From Takakia lepidozioides (lineage: Eukaryota > Streptophyta > Takakiopsida > Takakiales > Takakiaceae): DNA of 64,000 nucleotides. The notes below the pieces were generated by a model. The model had not been told where the DNA came from. It was given only the letters and a program-made list of their open reading frames with translations, and did not search any database. This document shows, in pieces, positions 34,416 to 43,642 of this stretch. The DNA is taken from the NCBI GenBank assembly GCA_030704615.1, contig CM060732.1:11782001-11846000 (forward strand). Reading direction: 5' to 3'. Made by a program: the position numbers and the translations under genes. The first letter of the stretch is position 1. Every line of letters starts with the position of its first letter.

Positions 34416-35845
34416 TTGGAATTGAAGTGGAGTATGAGGGCGGACTATAGAACAATGTGACTACATCTATCTGAACTGTCAGAAAAAGTCACAAATGCCA
34501 ACCTCCACTAGACAGTGGAGGTTGGATGATATCTGTTGATGAAATCAACCACATGGATGAACAATGGATAATGAAGAGGCCCTCTGTAGGTGAAAAAATG
34601 ATTCTAGGGATGGATGAATAATAATGTGGTGACTGCCCAGTGGAGGTTTGGGAGTAACTTTAGACAAACAAAATCAAGTGTAGCTGGTGCACATGGAGAG
34701 TACACAAAAAAATGAGTATCATATTATCCTACGTCAGAAATGTGCAGTTGACACCCGAGATTAAGGAAGCAGAGAGAGATGCAGAGGCTGCTTCAGAAGT
34801 ACCCTATGGGCAGAGTGGTGCACGAGAGGCAAAGAGGTGCACGTTGTCAAGAGAGGTGCAGGATGTCCAGAGAGGTGCGCGAGAGAACAAAAGCAAGTGA
34901 GAGGTTCGCAATGGGAAGTTGGTGCTGTCTGGAGTCGGATGTTATATAGAGGTGACAAGTAACTTTCATCTTGAATCGCTCCAATGGCAGTGTGGTATGC
35001 TTTCTCTCCAGATCGATTGTGGCCACCGTGGATTAAGGCGGAATCGAACGGCTTATTTCAACTCGCAAAATCAAGTTTCATTGAAAGTGTGCACATTTTT
35101 CATTTACTGACAGTAGCCATTGTCACATTAATTATGCAACAACGATAACGGCCGCGATCAGACTGAATTCTATTGTACTTGTACGTTAGTAGGACTACAT
35201 GTCTGGCATCATTATCTCCATTCTATGCTTCAGTGCACTCCTGCTTCATTGCTTCATTGTTGTTTTTCAATTCACCGATGGTTTGTAAGGTGGTTTTGTG
35301 TGGTGGTTTTGTGTGCAATAGGGCTTCTGTGTGCTCGTTCTGGTAGATTAGGGTAATGGTTTAGGGTGGCGGGAGATTACCGTGCTGGTTGTATTGCTTG
35401 TTTTGTTCAATGTGGTGGTGTTTTGAGGACAGTGGTTTGGGAATAGTCCGGATGTTTATTTCTCAACCGTTCTCTTGATCCCCAAATCCAGCGTTAGTTT
35501 GTTCTTGTCAATATATTGTTGATGCATTTCTTCCCATTCCGGCTAACAGTAGGCTTCTTGCAGGCCAGAATAGACTATTCGTAGACCCATGTCATGCACA
35601 TGAGGAACAAAAAACTGGAACCTCCACTGGGCAATGGAGGTTCGTGTGATGTCTGTTTGGGGAAGCTGAAAGACATTTTTTTAAAGTCAGGACGAAATCA
35701 GATATTTCCGGGAAAAATGAAAATCATTGTGAGAGGATGTGGGAACGAGTGATGGAATGATATGTGTAACATTGTAAGTGTAACACATACTTTCCAACGA
35801 GACTGGAATACGATAATTGGGAACCTCCACTAACCAGTGGAGGTT
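34224..35845. repeat. 24-bp palindrome family, left cluster
   Basis: Perfect-arm hairpins AACCTCCA(C)..(N)TGGAGGTT of identical 24-bp length at 34,224-34,247, 34,500-34,523, 35,619-35,642 and 35,822-35,845, plus a half site at 34,637-34,648. Two copies extend to 10-bp arms (AACCTCCACT / AGTGGAGGTT) with 4-nt loops AGAC and AACC. Confidence 0.7.
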
Positions 35846-35898
35846 CGATATTTCTTTGGGTCAGCCAGTTACACACTCTGATTATTTTTTCTGTCAGT
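34430..35898. other. Intergenic, no gene seen apart from palindromes
   Basis: AT-rich, with short unsupported ORFs. The palindromes described separately are the only clear structure. Confidence 0.35.
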
Positions 35899-36493
35899 AT
35901 GAGAAAGAGGAGCGTGGGTGGGGAACCGGTGTCTGACGATGAGTACAAGAACGTTAGTTTAAAGTGGAGCACGAGACGGTGTTCGGTAGATGTGATGGAA
36001 GCGGACCATCCAGATCAAGAACATGATGTTTTGAAACCACATGAAAAATCATGTTGGGGGTTTACCGAGCCGAACAAAGTGTCTGGGATTGACGAAAATG
36101 TGACTGTAGAATCCCCGCGAAATGCAGCCGAATCTCCCAACAATAGACCTCAAGACTACTCCCCGGAGACCCTGGCGGAAATAAGAGATAGCGTTCATGA
36201 ACACACTGATGTCTACAGATCTCCTGGCGCCTACTCCCAAAGATTCTCCGACATACACCCCTCCAGACTATTCCCCGGACACTTTGGCGAGGATAGAAGA
36301 GACCGTTTTTGGATTTCCCGCATCTCCGGGTTACTTGCCAGCATCTCCTGTATCCACCACATGATCTCCAGGATATTACCCTCCACACTTTTTCCTGGAC
36401 ACTGCAACAAGAGAGGGAGTCCTGGAACCCCTGGACGTCTCTGGATCTCCAGGATACTCCCTTGTGTCTCCTGATAGTGTCACTGGATCCCCG
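35899..36493 (+). pseudogene. Ser/Pro-rich gene, 5' part, interrupted by the gypsy insertion
   Basis: An ATG ORF (MRKRSVGGEPVSDDEYKNVS...) leads into QDYSPETLAEIRDSVHE and, after a frame shift near 36,230, DSPTYTPPDYSPDTLARIEE followed by FPASPGYLPASP and GSPGYSLVSPDSVTGSP. A degenerate Ser/Pro repeat (SPTYTPPDYSPDTLA, SPGY) is evident. The gypsy element cuts immediately after GSP; the bases beyond its other end (57,165 on) resume with TYTPPD and YSPDTFRAIK, i.e. the same repeat. Function unknown; the frame breaks show the gene is dead or mis-sequenced. Confidence 0.45.
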
Positions 36494-37199
36494 TGTCGTG
36501 CGCATACATATCGCTACACAACTACATCGCTGTCCAAAACCACACAACACATGTGCACACCACACACTAGTATACCACTAGTCTACCACTAGTCCAGCCA
36601 CTAGTCCAACCACTAGGCTACAACTAGTCAGTCACTAGGCTGCCACTACGCTGCCCACTATGGCAGTCACTAGTCCATACAATGATAAAGAAGAAGAATA
36701 CAAGCACGAGCTCATGCGAGCTCACAAAGCTGAAGCATAAACTCATGCATATATAACCTCATCACTCAAATACAAGTCAAGCCAAGTGCACCCCACGCCA
36801 TGGGGAATCCACACTACGGCGCCATAGCTAGGCGCGGTGAGGCTGAACTCGAGAAAGATGAGCCTCCCGCGCTTGCCGTGAAGATAACCACTCCAGGGCC
36901 TAAATCTGCTTTGACCCCTGGATTGACACTTGGGCCAATCCCAAATGTCAATATGTAAAAGCTAGCTATTTCCTAGCTAGTTTCACACTAGTGGTAAAAT
37001 AACTTGACAGCTGTCGTGCGCATACATATCGCTACACAACTACATCGCTGTCCAAAACCACACAACACATGTGCACACCACACACTAGTATACCACTAGT
37101 CTACCACTAGTCCAGCCACTAGTCCAACCACTAGGCTACAACTAGTCAGTCACTAGGCTGCCACTACGTGCCCACTATGGCAGTCACTAGTCCATACAA
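36494..37199 (-). repeat. B1-A2-B2 terminal repeats (copy 1)
   Basis: In element orientation: B1 (37,199-37,012, starts TTGTATGGACTAG, ends GCGCACGACA), a GC spacer, A2 (37,009-36,683, TGTCAAGTTATT to CTTTATCA, 327 bp), then B2 (36,682-36,494), nearly identical to B1. A2 has a TATATATGCATG promoter-like box about 70 bp before its end. The B1/A2 junction GACA-GC-TGTC is a perfect palindrome. A1 at the other end is the same 327-bp A unit without B. Confidence 0.8.
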
Positions 37200-37212
37200 T
37201 CGCCCCCCTAGC
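37200..37212 (-). promoter_or_regulatory. Polypurine tract (copy 1)
   Basis: Minus strand CTAGGGGGGCGA directly before B1, same as copy 2. A normal gypsy PPT touches the 3' LTR; here it touches B1, not A2. Confidence 0.55.
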
Positions 37213-37458
37213 TGGTGCTTAGGTCCCTCTAAGTCCAGGTAGCCACAAGATGTGATAGTGACCATAGCCTCACTAAGTCCTCCACCACTATCCCTACTAC
37301 ACTCAAACTCGATAGATCAAGAGGCCGGGTGCAAGAGTTGCCCCATCGTTAGTCGCCGTCTTGCAACCTGTGAACTTGAGCTTGGGATCTCATGTATTGA
37401 CTCCTATGAGCTTGGCCTCCCATGTCTTGTTAGCTGCCTCCAGTCATGTCCACTGCCA

Positions 37459-38793
37459 CTATCCCAAGCAGTGTGGACACAACCAATCTCCGTCAGGAAC
37501 CTTCTCAAGAGGTGGTGTCAAGCATCCCATATGCCAACCCCTTGAGCATCGATCACACACCAGCATGGTGGCTGCCCCTTTGGCAGACCCACAGAGCATG
37601 CACCTCAAACCTGCAGGTACCACTGCCAAGTTTGGGTCAACTCTGCCATCGACATTGGGAAGGTGACATGGCGCACAATTACGCACATGGTCCTTCCAAG
37701 TCATGCCATCCCGACCCTCCAAGATCAGGACCCCTGAGGGCAACACCTCTCGAACCCTCAGAATAACACGCCCTGCAGTAACATCCAGAGTCGTAGGAGC
37801 AGTCTGCTGCAAATAAACATAGTCACCAGGGCTAAACCTCCGAACCCCAGGACGATATCCTCCACCACGTATAGTGGCATACCTCAACGTATCACGGTGC
37901 TGTGCAATGGCAAGGTTCTCAAAAGCCATGGGCATGACTTTCTTGAACAACTCTGCACGCTGATCACATGCACGTACCCACACGTCCGGATCGTCAAGGT
38001 TAAGGACTTGAGCAGTGTCCCTACGAATGGCTGCAGGCAAATCCGGCTCTCGGCCAAAGAGAAGGAAATATGGTGAGAAGGAGGCAAGTGATGCTTGTTT
38101 GCTGAACCTGTAGCCCATGGCTAACCAAGGAACCTGAAGATCCCAATCTCCTAGGTGTCCCTTCTGCAAGCCATACTTGCGCAAACCCCTCTTCACCGTC
38201 TGAACAACTCTCTCTGCCAAGCCATCGGCCTCAGGATGATCCCGAGAAGTGGTGCGGTGGTCTATCAAGGCTTTATCACACAAAGCCTGAAACTCCCCCA
38301 AGAACTCTCTCCCTTGGTCCGTGAGTACCTCAGCTGGAGCACCAAATCGGCTAAGCACACGATCCAAGAATGCATACGCAGCCCCCTCACTAGCCTTGTC
38401 AGGCAATGGAACCAACTCAATCCACTTGGAGAAGTGCTCCACCATCACCAACACATATCTGTGGTGGCGCATAGTCAGTGGCAACGGTCCTGCGAAGTCA
38501 AGACTCCACCTGTAGCCCAATCCCATGATAGGTAAAGGATGCAACTGTGGTGTAGGGGCGTTGAATGAAGCACGCACCCTGTCACACACCATGCACCTAG
38601 CCACAAACTGTTGCACCTCTGTATGCATACCACGCCACCAATACTGCCCCTGCAGTAAACTGTGAGTGCGTCGCACTCCAAAATGCCCCAACTCCTCATG
38701 GGCATGCCGCACTAACCGTGCACGCTGTGTGGGGTGAGGCACAATCCTCACCCGACCACCTCCCACACTCGAAGTAGGTGTATCCCCTCCCAC
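37459..38793 (-). CDS. Retroelement integrase with C-terminal PHD finger
   Basis: 444-aa ORF. Residues 30-70 form the HHCC zinc-binding region (H30/H37/H44-type His and CMVC at 67-70). The DDE catalytic residues are D99 (WSLDFAGPL), D159 (LTDQGREF) and E194 (HPEADGLAERVVQTVK). A GPY-like RFSPGDYVYLQ follows, then residues 398-444 form a complete C4HC3 PHD finger: CMLC, CDRC, WHMGC, CPHC with the WLC aromatic. PHD fingers bind histone H3 tails; here it takes the place of the chromodomain of chromoviruses and probably guides integration. It is fused to RT in copy 2; in copy 1 one base is missing near 38,752, so the start is an in-frame artefact. Confidence 0.9.
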   Translation of the reverse strand: MGGDTPTSSVGGGRVRIVPHPTQRARLVRHAHEELGHFGVRRTHSLLQGQYWWRGMHTEVQQFVARCMVCDRVRASFNAPTPQLHPLPIMGLGYRWSLDFAGPLPLTMRHHRYVLVMVEHFSKWIELVPLPDKASEGAAYAFLDRVLSRFGAPAEVLTDQGREFLGEFQALCDKALIDHRTTSRDHPEADGLAERVVQTVKRGLRKYGLQKGHLGDWDLQVPWLAMGYRFSKQASLASFSPYFLLFGREPDLPAAIRRDTAQVLNLDDPDVWVRACDQRAELFKKVMPMAFENLAIAQHRDTLRYATIRGGGYRPGVRRFSPGDYVYLQQTAPTTLDVTAGRVILRVREVLPSGVLILEGRDGMTWKDHVRNCAPCHLPNVDGRVDPNLAVVPAGLRCMLCGSAKGAATMLVCDRCSRGWHMGCLTPPLEKVPDGDWLCPHCLG

Positions 38794-40592
38794 TTGAACC
38801 TCTTGGCTCGTTGCAGGATCCGATCCCTCTCCCTGGCAGTCACAATGGCTGCCGTGTCTCCCGTGCGGAGGTAGTCCAACACAGCCGAATCCTCATGTAT
38901 ATCTCTGGCACCACCTAGCTCATCACTAGCCTCAGGGTCCTCAGACACTCCGTCTACAGTCATCCCTGTTGTAGGTCCAATCTGACCTCCCGATGCCAAG
39001 ATACACAAAAATGCAGATGCGTGCCATCCCGGCACCATCTCCTCGTCCGTCTCACCATGCCACCGAGCTCCAGTGTCATCCTGCTGGCTCATGCATGGAT
39101 TGCGACTCAATCCATCCGCATCCCGATTGACCAAACCCGGTCGATGCACAACCTGAAAGTCATACTCCTGGAGTATAAGTGCCCACCGTGCAAGCTTCCC
39201 TGTAAGCTTGTCTGACTCCATCAACCACTTGAGTGGCTGGTGATCCGTGACAAGGGTGAAAAGATTGCCGTATAGATAGCACCTGAAGTGTGCCACGGCC
39301 CACACTGCAGCTAAGCACTCTCCCTCATATGAGCTGTACTTAGCCTCTGCAGCGTTGTTCGAGCGGCTAGCGTAAGCCACTACGAACTCTCTTCCCTCAT
39401 CATCCACCTGTGTGAGCACCGCTCCAAGCCCCAGCATGCTCCAATCCGTATGCAGCTGAAAGGGACGCCCCCTGATAGGTCGTCTCAAGATAGGCGCCGA
39501 GGTCAACCTCGCCTTGAGCTCTTGAAAAGCTCGTTCCTGCTCATCTTCCCACTGCCACTCCTGGTCCACCTTGGTCAGCTTGGTTAGAGCCTTTGCAATG
39601 GTACTAAATCCCTTGACAAACCGTCTATAATAGTTTGCCAACCCCATGAAAGCTCGAACTCGGCTCACATCCGTGGGGCGTGGAATTTGTGCAATGGCCT
39701 CTACCTTAGTCTGCTGTACCCCCAATCCTCCAGGATATATCATGTGACCCAGATACTCAATCTGGTTGTGGAAAAACTTGCACTTCCCCGGATGCAACTT
39801 CAATCCGTGCGCTCTCAAGCGCTCCAATACCACCTGAAGGTGTCTCTCATGCTCCTCCATCGTAACACTAAAGATGATGATGTCATCTATGTAGCACCGA
39901 GCAAAGTCCACCCCTGCTAGAATCCTATCCATGACTCTCTGAAACTCTGCAGGAGCATTCTTAAGCCCAAATGGTAAGAACCGCCACTGATATAGGCAAT
40001 CCTTGCCGTGCTCATTGATCCCCCAGAATGCCGTCTTCTGCTTGTCCGCCTCCTTGATTGGCAACTGGTGATATCCGGATCGTAAATCCAAAGTGCTAAA
40101 GGCCTTAGCATGCCCGATGGCATCAAAGATCTCCTCTGGTGTTGGCATGGCATACTTATCGGACTTGGTCTGACGATTTACAGGCCGGTAATCACCGCAC
40201 ATACGTCTCTCCGTCCAATTGCCATAGACATCCTTCTTGGCTGGCATCACTGTGGCTGAAGCATACTCTCCACCAGAGAGCTCCACCAAACCTGCCTCCC
40301 AGAGATCTTGAGTCCTCATCTGAATCAAAGACCTCTCCATGTCACTGTATCTATAGGGTCTCCGAAAGATTGGCGTGTCAGTGGCCAACTCAATACGGAT
40401 CTCTTGACCCTTCAGTGCTCCCAAGTCCTTCAAACTGAAGGCAAAGCAATTCCTGTAAGCCCTCAGGAACCGCCGTATACGTCGTCTCTCTCCTCCGGTG
40501 ACAATGGGTCCAATGTCAGGCTCCCAATTGTCCTCCGTAACTACAACCTTAAGTCCAGTGGGCTTAGAGGTAGAGGACGCGTCCCGTGGTTG
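38748..40592 (-). CDS. Retroelement reverse transcriptase-RNase H
   Basis: Open from the base after UAG (40,592); first Met at 40,433 gives 561 aa. RT motifs counted from that Met: FSTLDLRSGYHQ (112-123), FLPFGLKNAP (152-161), catalytic YIDD (181-184), LHPGKCKFF and YLGHMI. RNase H has HTDWSMLGLGAVL (first Asp), YEGECLAAVWAV (Glu), TDHQPLKWL (second Asp) and HRPGLVNRDADGLSR. This is the Ty3/gypsy arrangement. It copies the element RNA to DNA and removes the RNA strand. With no ATG near the 5' end of the open frame, expression by readthrough of the preceding UAG fits best. The ORF ends by frameshift at the integrase junction. Confidence 0.93.
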   Translation of the reverse strand, partial: QPRDASSTSKPTGLKVVVTEDNWEPDIGPIVTGGERRRIRRFLRAYRNCFAFSLKDLGALKGQEIRIELATDTPIFRRPYRYSDMERSLIQMRTQDLWEAGLVELSGGEYASATVMPAKKDVYGNWTERRMCGDYRPVNRQTKSDKYAMPTPEEIFDAIGHAKAFSTLDLRSGYHQLPIKEADKQKTAFWGINEHGKDCLYQWRFLPFGLKNAPAEFQRVMDRILAGVDFARCYIDDIIIFSVTMEEHERHLQVVLERLRAHGLKLHPGKCKFFHNQIEYLGHMIYPGGLGVQQTKVEAIAQIPRPTDVSRVRAFMGLANYYRRFVKGFSTIAKALTKLTKVDQEWQWEDEQERAFQELKARLTSAPILRRPIRGRPFQLHTDWSMLGLGAVLTQVDDEGREFVVAYASRSNNAAEAKYSSYEGECLAAVWAVAHFRCYLYGNLFTLVTDHQPLKWLMESDKLTGKLARWALILQEYDFQVVHRPGLVNRDADGLSRNPCMSQQDDTGARWHGETDEEMVPGWHASAFLCILASGGQIGPTTGMTVDGVSEDPEASDELGGARDIHEDSAVLDYLRTGDTAAIVTARERDRILQRAKRFKWEGIHLLRVWEVVG

Positions 40593-40595
40593 CTA
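40587..40595 (-). promoter_or_regulatory. UAG CAA CCA leaky-stop signal between methyltransferase and RT
   Basis: TAG (40,593-40,595), then CAA and CCA in the same frame as both flanking ORFs. Fits the UAG-CAR-YYA type I readthrough motif of tobamovirus-type replicases. The RT frame is intact downstream for over 600 codons, so the stop is not simply decay. Confidence 0.6.
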
Positions 40596-41891
40596 TGCTG
40601 CAACCTCTTGAGCAGTACTCCCTACCTGCTCAGTCAATGACAAGGCATCATCCTGCCCCATCATCTCATCCTTGAGGACCTCCTCAACTCGAGAAGAATC
40701 CCCAACCTCATCCATCACAGCCGCCTTGGCTGCCAACTCCCTCTGAACCTCGAGCACCTCCCACGTGTGCCATGGATGCATGCACCCCGTGGTCCTCATA
40801 TGCTCGCCCCCACTCACTGCCTGTACCGTCTCGGTAGGCAGAGAGACCATTGAGGGAAGTGTATTCCGCACTCTGCGTTGCTCAGCTAGAGCCAAGCTGA
40901 TAATCCAGGTCAAGCAATTGAGATCCATTGCTTGCCCCAACACTTGACGACGTGATGCCTCAGAAAGAGACGACACCGCCGTGGTACCAGTGGTAAAACC
41001 CATTGCCCGCTCACGCTCGTCAGCATTAGGCTCCACTAACTGCTGCAACTGAGCATCCCACAGGAGGCCAGGTCCACTATCCCGGAAAGCATGCGATCCT
41101 GGGAAGCTGAGCAGTGTAGGTAATGCTGCTCGTGGTTGACCCACCTTGTTGACCACTGCCAAAGGCGAACGGTCATCGTGTCTCACACGTTGAGACTGCC
41201 TCCCTGTGTCCAGAATGTTATCCACTGTGAGATGTGCTGGCCGCTGCACCCCATCAAATGCACGCTTGAGCAGTGCGGGTGGCATCATGTTAGTCCACCA
41301 TAGCCGTGGACGATGAGCCCGTGACCCCACTGTAGCTGCATCTAGCAACACTGCTGACCCAAGCCACGACCGGACTTGATGCACACTGGCCATCACCCTG
41401 GCCCGAGAATCGCCCATCAGTGGCACATTCTCCAAGATGTATGCTGGAGATACAGCTTGATGAAGCTGCAAGTGGCGCAAAACCCGCACCATCTCCCAAA
41501 ACAGACCCGACCTCGAGTCTCGCAATCCATTGCCATGCCCGGCTGATGAATGCCCTTGGCAGGGCCAACCTGCCACTACCAGATCAATGGAGCCAACCCG
41601 CTCCAAATCCTGCGCCCCCAGCAACGAAATGTCTGCTGGCAAGGCCTGCTGATATCCACGAATTGCAGACACCGACAACAACTCAGGGTACCGCTGCACC
41701 AACTGAGCAACATGGCGAAGTGAAACGCGTCGTGCAGTCTCATCCCTCTCCACATACAGGTAACGCCGAACTCGTACACCTGCCTGTAACACAGCAGCCA
41801 ATCCGGTGCTGATCCCGCCAAACAAGTCCAGAAGACAAATGCCTTCATCCGGAGACTGCCACACAATAGGTGTGGTGTCCAATGGAGACAA
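40593..41891 (-). CDS. C5-cytosine DNA methyltransferase encoded by gypsy element
   Basis: 432 aa with the C5-methyltransferase motifs in conventional order (residues counted from 41,891): I LDLFGGISTGLAAVLQAG (21-38), II YVERDE (46-51), IV DLVVAGWPCQGHSSAGHG with catalytic Cys111, VI ILENVPL (152-158), VIII SRAHRPRLWWTN (190-201), IX-like ERERAMGF..GTT and X-like RRQVLGQAMDLNCLTWI. The order is not circularly permuted, so it is not a plant DRM; the VSSLSEASRRQVLGQ end recalls DNMT3. It transfers methyl from S-adenosylmethionine to cytosine C5. All catalytic landmarks survive. The open frame has no ATG at its start (41,891 is TTG) and overlaps the protease ORF by about 315 bp in another frame, so it probably follows a -1 shift near 41,920 or a lost base. 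A roughly 85-residue tail before the UAG has no known domain. Confidence 0.9.
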   Translation of the reverse strand: MSPLDTTPIVWQSPDEGICLLDLFGGISTGLAAVLQAGVRVRRYLYVERDETARRVSLRHVAQLVQRYPELLSVSAIRGYQQALPADISLLGAQDLERVGSIDLVVAGWPCQGHSSAGHGNGLRDSRSGLFWEMVRVLRHLQLHQAVSPAYILENVPLMGDSRARVMASVHQVRSWLGSAVLLDAATVGSRAHRPRLWWTNMMPPALLKRAFDGVQRPAHLTVDNILDTGRQSQRVRHDDRSPLAVVNKVGQPRAALPTLLSFPGSHAFRDSGPGLLWDAQLQQLVEPNADERERAMGFTTGTTAVSSLSEASRRQVLGQAMDLNCLTWIISLALAEQRRVRNTLPSMVSLPTETVQAVSGGEHMRTTGCMHPWHTWEVLEVQRELAAKAAVMDEVGDSSRVEEVLKDEMMGQDDALSLTEQVGSTAQEVAA

Positions 41892-43642
41892 TTGAGGTGG
41901 TCCTGGTGCAATCCCACACTCTCCTCCTCTCCTGACGGTACAAAAGCCTCCACCCAGGCTTGTTGCACCCGTCGATCAGCATCCCGCTGCAAATCCTTGC
42001 TCGTGCCCCACAATGGAGTCTGAGCAACCATGGTAGGCAACTCCGCCATACCATACATGTCATCCTGCTCTCCCGGAGGTGGTACATCCTCTGAATGAGC
42101 ATTGCCCTCAAGCAACTCTCTAGGCCAACTCACTGCCGCTGTGAATGCTGCTAGTGTCGGCATCTTGCCTCGCTGGGCAACCGCAACTCCTCCTATGAAC
42201 GTCACAGGGAGCTGCACACGCCGGCCCTCCCCTGACTGCCATGCAGGCCTATAGGAAGCTGACTCCTCCCAAAAATCCAGGGTGAAGCCCATGGGGTACA
42301 ACACTGCCCCACCAACCAGGACATCGTATGAGACTGCGTCTGTCACAATGGCCTTGGCTCGCATCACTGAGCCATCTGTAGGGTGATCCGGCCGTAGTCT
42401 GATAGCCAACTCATGCCGTGTCATGCCCCGAGCCTGCTCCGATCCTCCCAGAGACGTCTGTATCTGGAAAGGACAAGGCTCCATATCCGCCTCCGTGAGG
42501 CCCAAGCCTGCAATAGCAGCTCTGCCCAGCATCAGTGGCTGAGCTCCCGAGTCCAACAAGACTCGCAGTGGCCGGTACCTCTTGCCTGCCGGTCCACTCA
42601 AACAGAAAATGCCATCCTGGTTGTCTAACATGACAACTCCAGGTGTCACCATGGCGCGCTCAATGGCTGGCCTAGCTGGCAGCTCCATCAACCTGGCAGC
42701 TGCAGCTTGCCATGGCGCCGCCGTGGCAGTCTTGACCCTCAAATCCGAGGATCCCTCCGGCACTACACCTCCCACTATCTCCGCAGAAGATGAAGTAACC
42801 TCCCCACTCTCACAGAGTGTAGCTGCCAGCCTGAACACCTCAGCTGGTCTTACCCCCGGCGTCGCAATCATGGTAGCCGAGAACAATGGAGCCTGGCACA
42901 CAGATGTGGCCGCTCCTAGCAGCACACTAGCTGCCGTAGCCTTGGCAACACTAGGTAGTGGTGCTACCCGTGTAGCTCTCCCCAATGGCATAGTAACCTC
43001 CGCCTCGGTAACAGTCGGGCGAGAACTAGGTGCCATGGATGGCGTCGACACTGTCTCCGCCAATGTGAATGACTGAGGAAGCCTAGCCTGACGGCTTGCC
43101 TCCCCACGCTGTGGATCCAACTCCACCTCTGCACCTCGTGGCTCAGGAACTCGTGCTGCTCCTCGAGTCACGGCTGCAGCAGACTCCACCTGCACTAGTG
43201 GTAGTGCTGCTCCACACATGAATCCCATGCCTCCCATATCTCCTCCCTCAGGAGCAGGAGGTGGACCATCCGGCCTTAGAGCCGGTACCACCTGAGCTGT
43301 AGCCATGGCAGCGAGCCTCTGCTCTAGCTGCTGAAGCCGGTTGGCCATGCCTTGGTCAACACCCTGACCTCCGCGTCCTTGGCCACGTTGAGCTTGCCCT
43401 TGGCCTGCACCTCGTGGCTGGCCACCTCGTCCCCTCTGGGCTGCTCCACCTCGCCCCCGGCCACCATTGTTCCCTTGGAACTGGCCTGGGCGCAACTCAG
43501 GATGCAAACCATAACACTGAGCCTCTCCATGCCCGTGTTGCCACAATGCCCACACTGCAACTGTGCAGGCTGTGCATGTGCCGGCCCTTTGCCTCCCTCT
43601 GGACAATCCTTCTTGACATGGGGTCCTCCACATGTCCAGCAC
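41892..43642 (-). CDS. Retroelement Gag C-terminus and aspartic protease
   Basis: Part of a 688-aa open frame (41,576-43,642). It begins in the second zinc-knuckle region (QHGHGEAQCYG), followed by an RGRGG-rich basic stretch and a long Ala-rich linker. The protease has LLDSGAQPLMLGR with active-site Asp at residue 364 and an AIVTDAVSYDVLVGGAVLYP flap/dimer segment near 430-450. It would cleave the polyprotein. The last 105 residues (41,576-41,890) are a shadow of the methyltransferase frame. Gag to protease requires a -1 shift inside the knuckle (TGT GGC AAC region, about 43,540), with no canonical slippery heptamer visible. Confidence 0.82.

Noticed and set aside
33430-36493. Firm call of an endogenous giant-virus segment
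   Set aside because: No hallmark viral gene (capsid, DNA polymerase, packaging ATPase) is visible; only palindromes and unknown ORFs.
37459-38793. Chromodomain at the integrase end
   Set aside because: The C-terminal cysteines and histidine form a C4HC3 PHD finger; no chromodomain aromatic cage pattern is seen.
40593-41891. DRM-type (circularly permuted) plant methyltransferase
   Set aside because: Motif order is I, II, IV, VI, VIII, IX, X, the unpermuted order.
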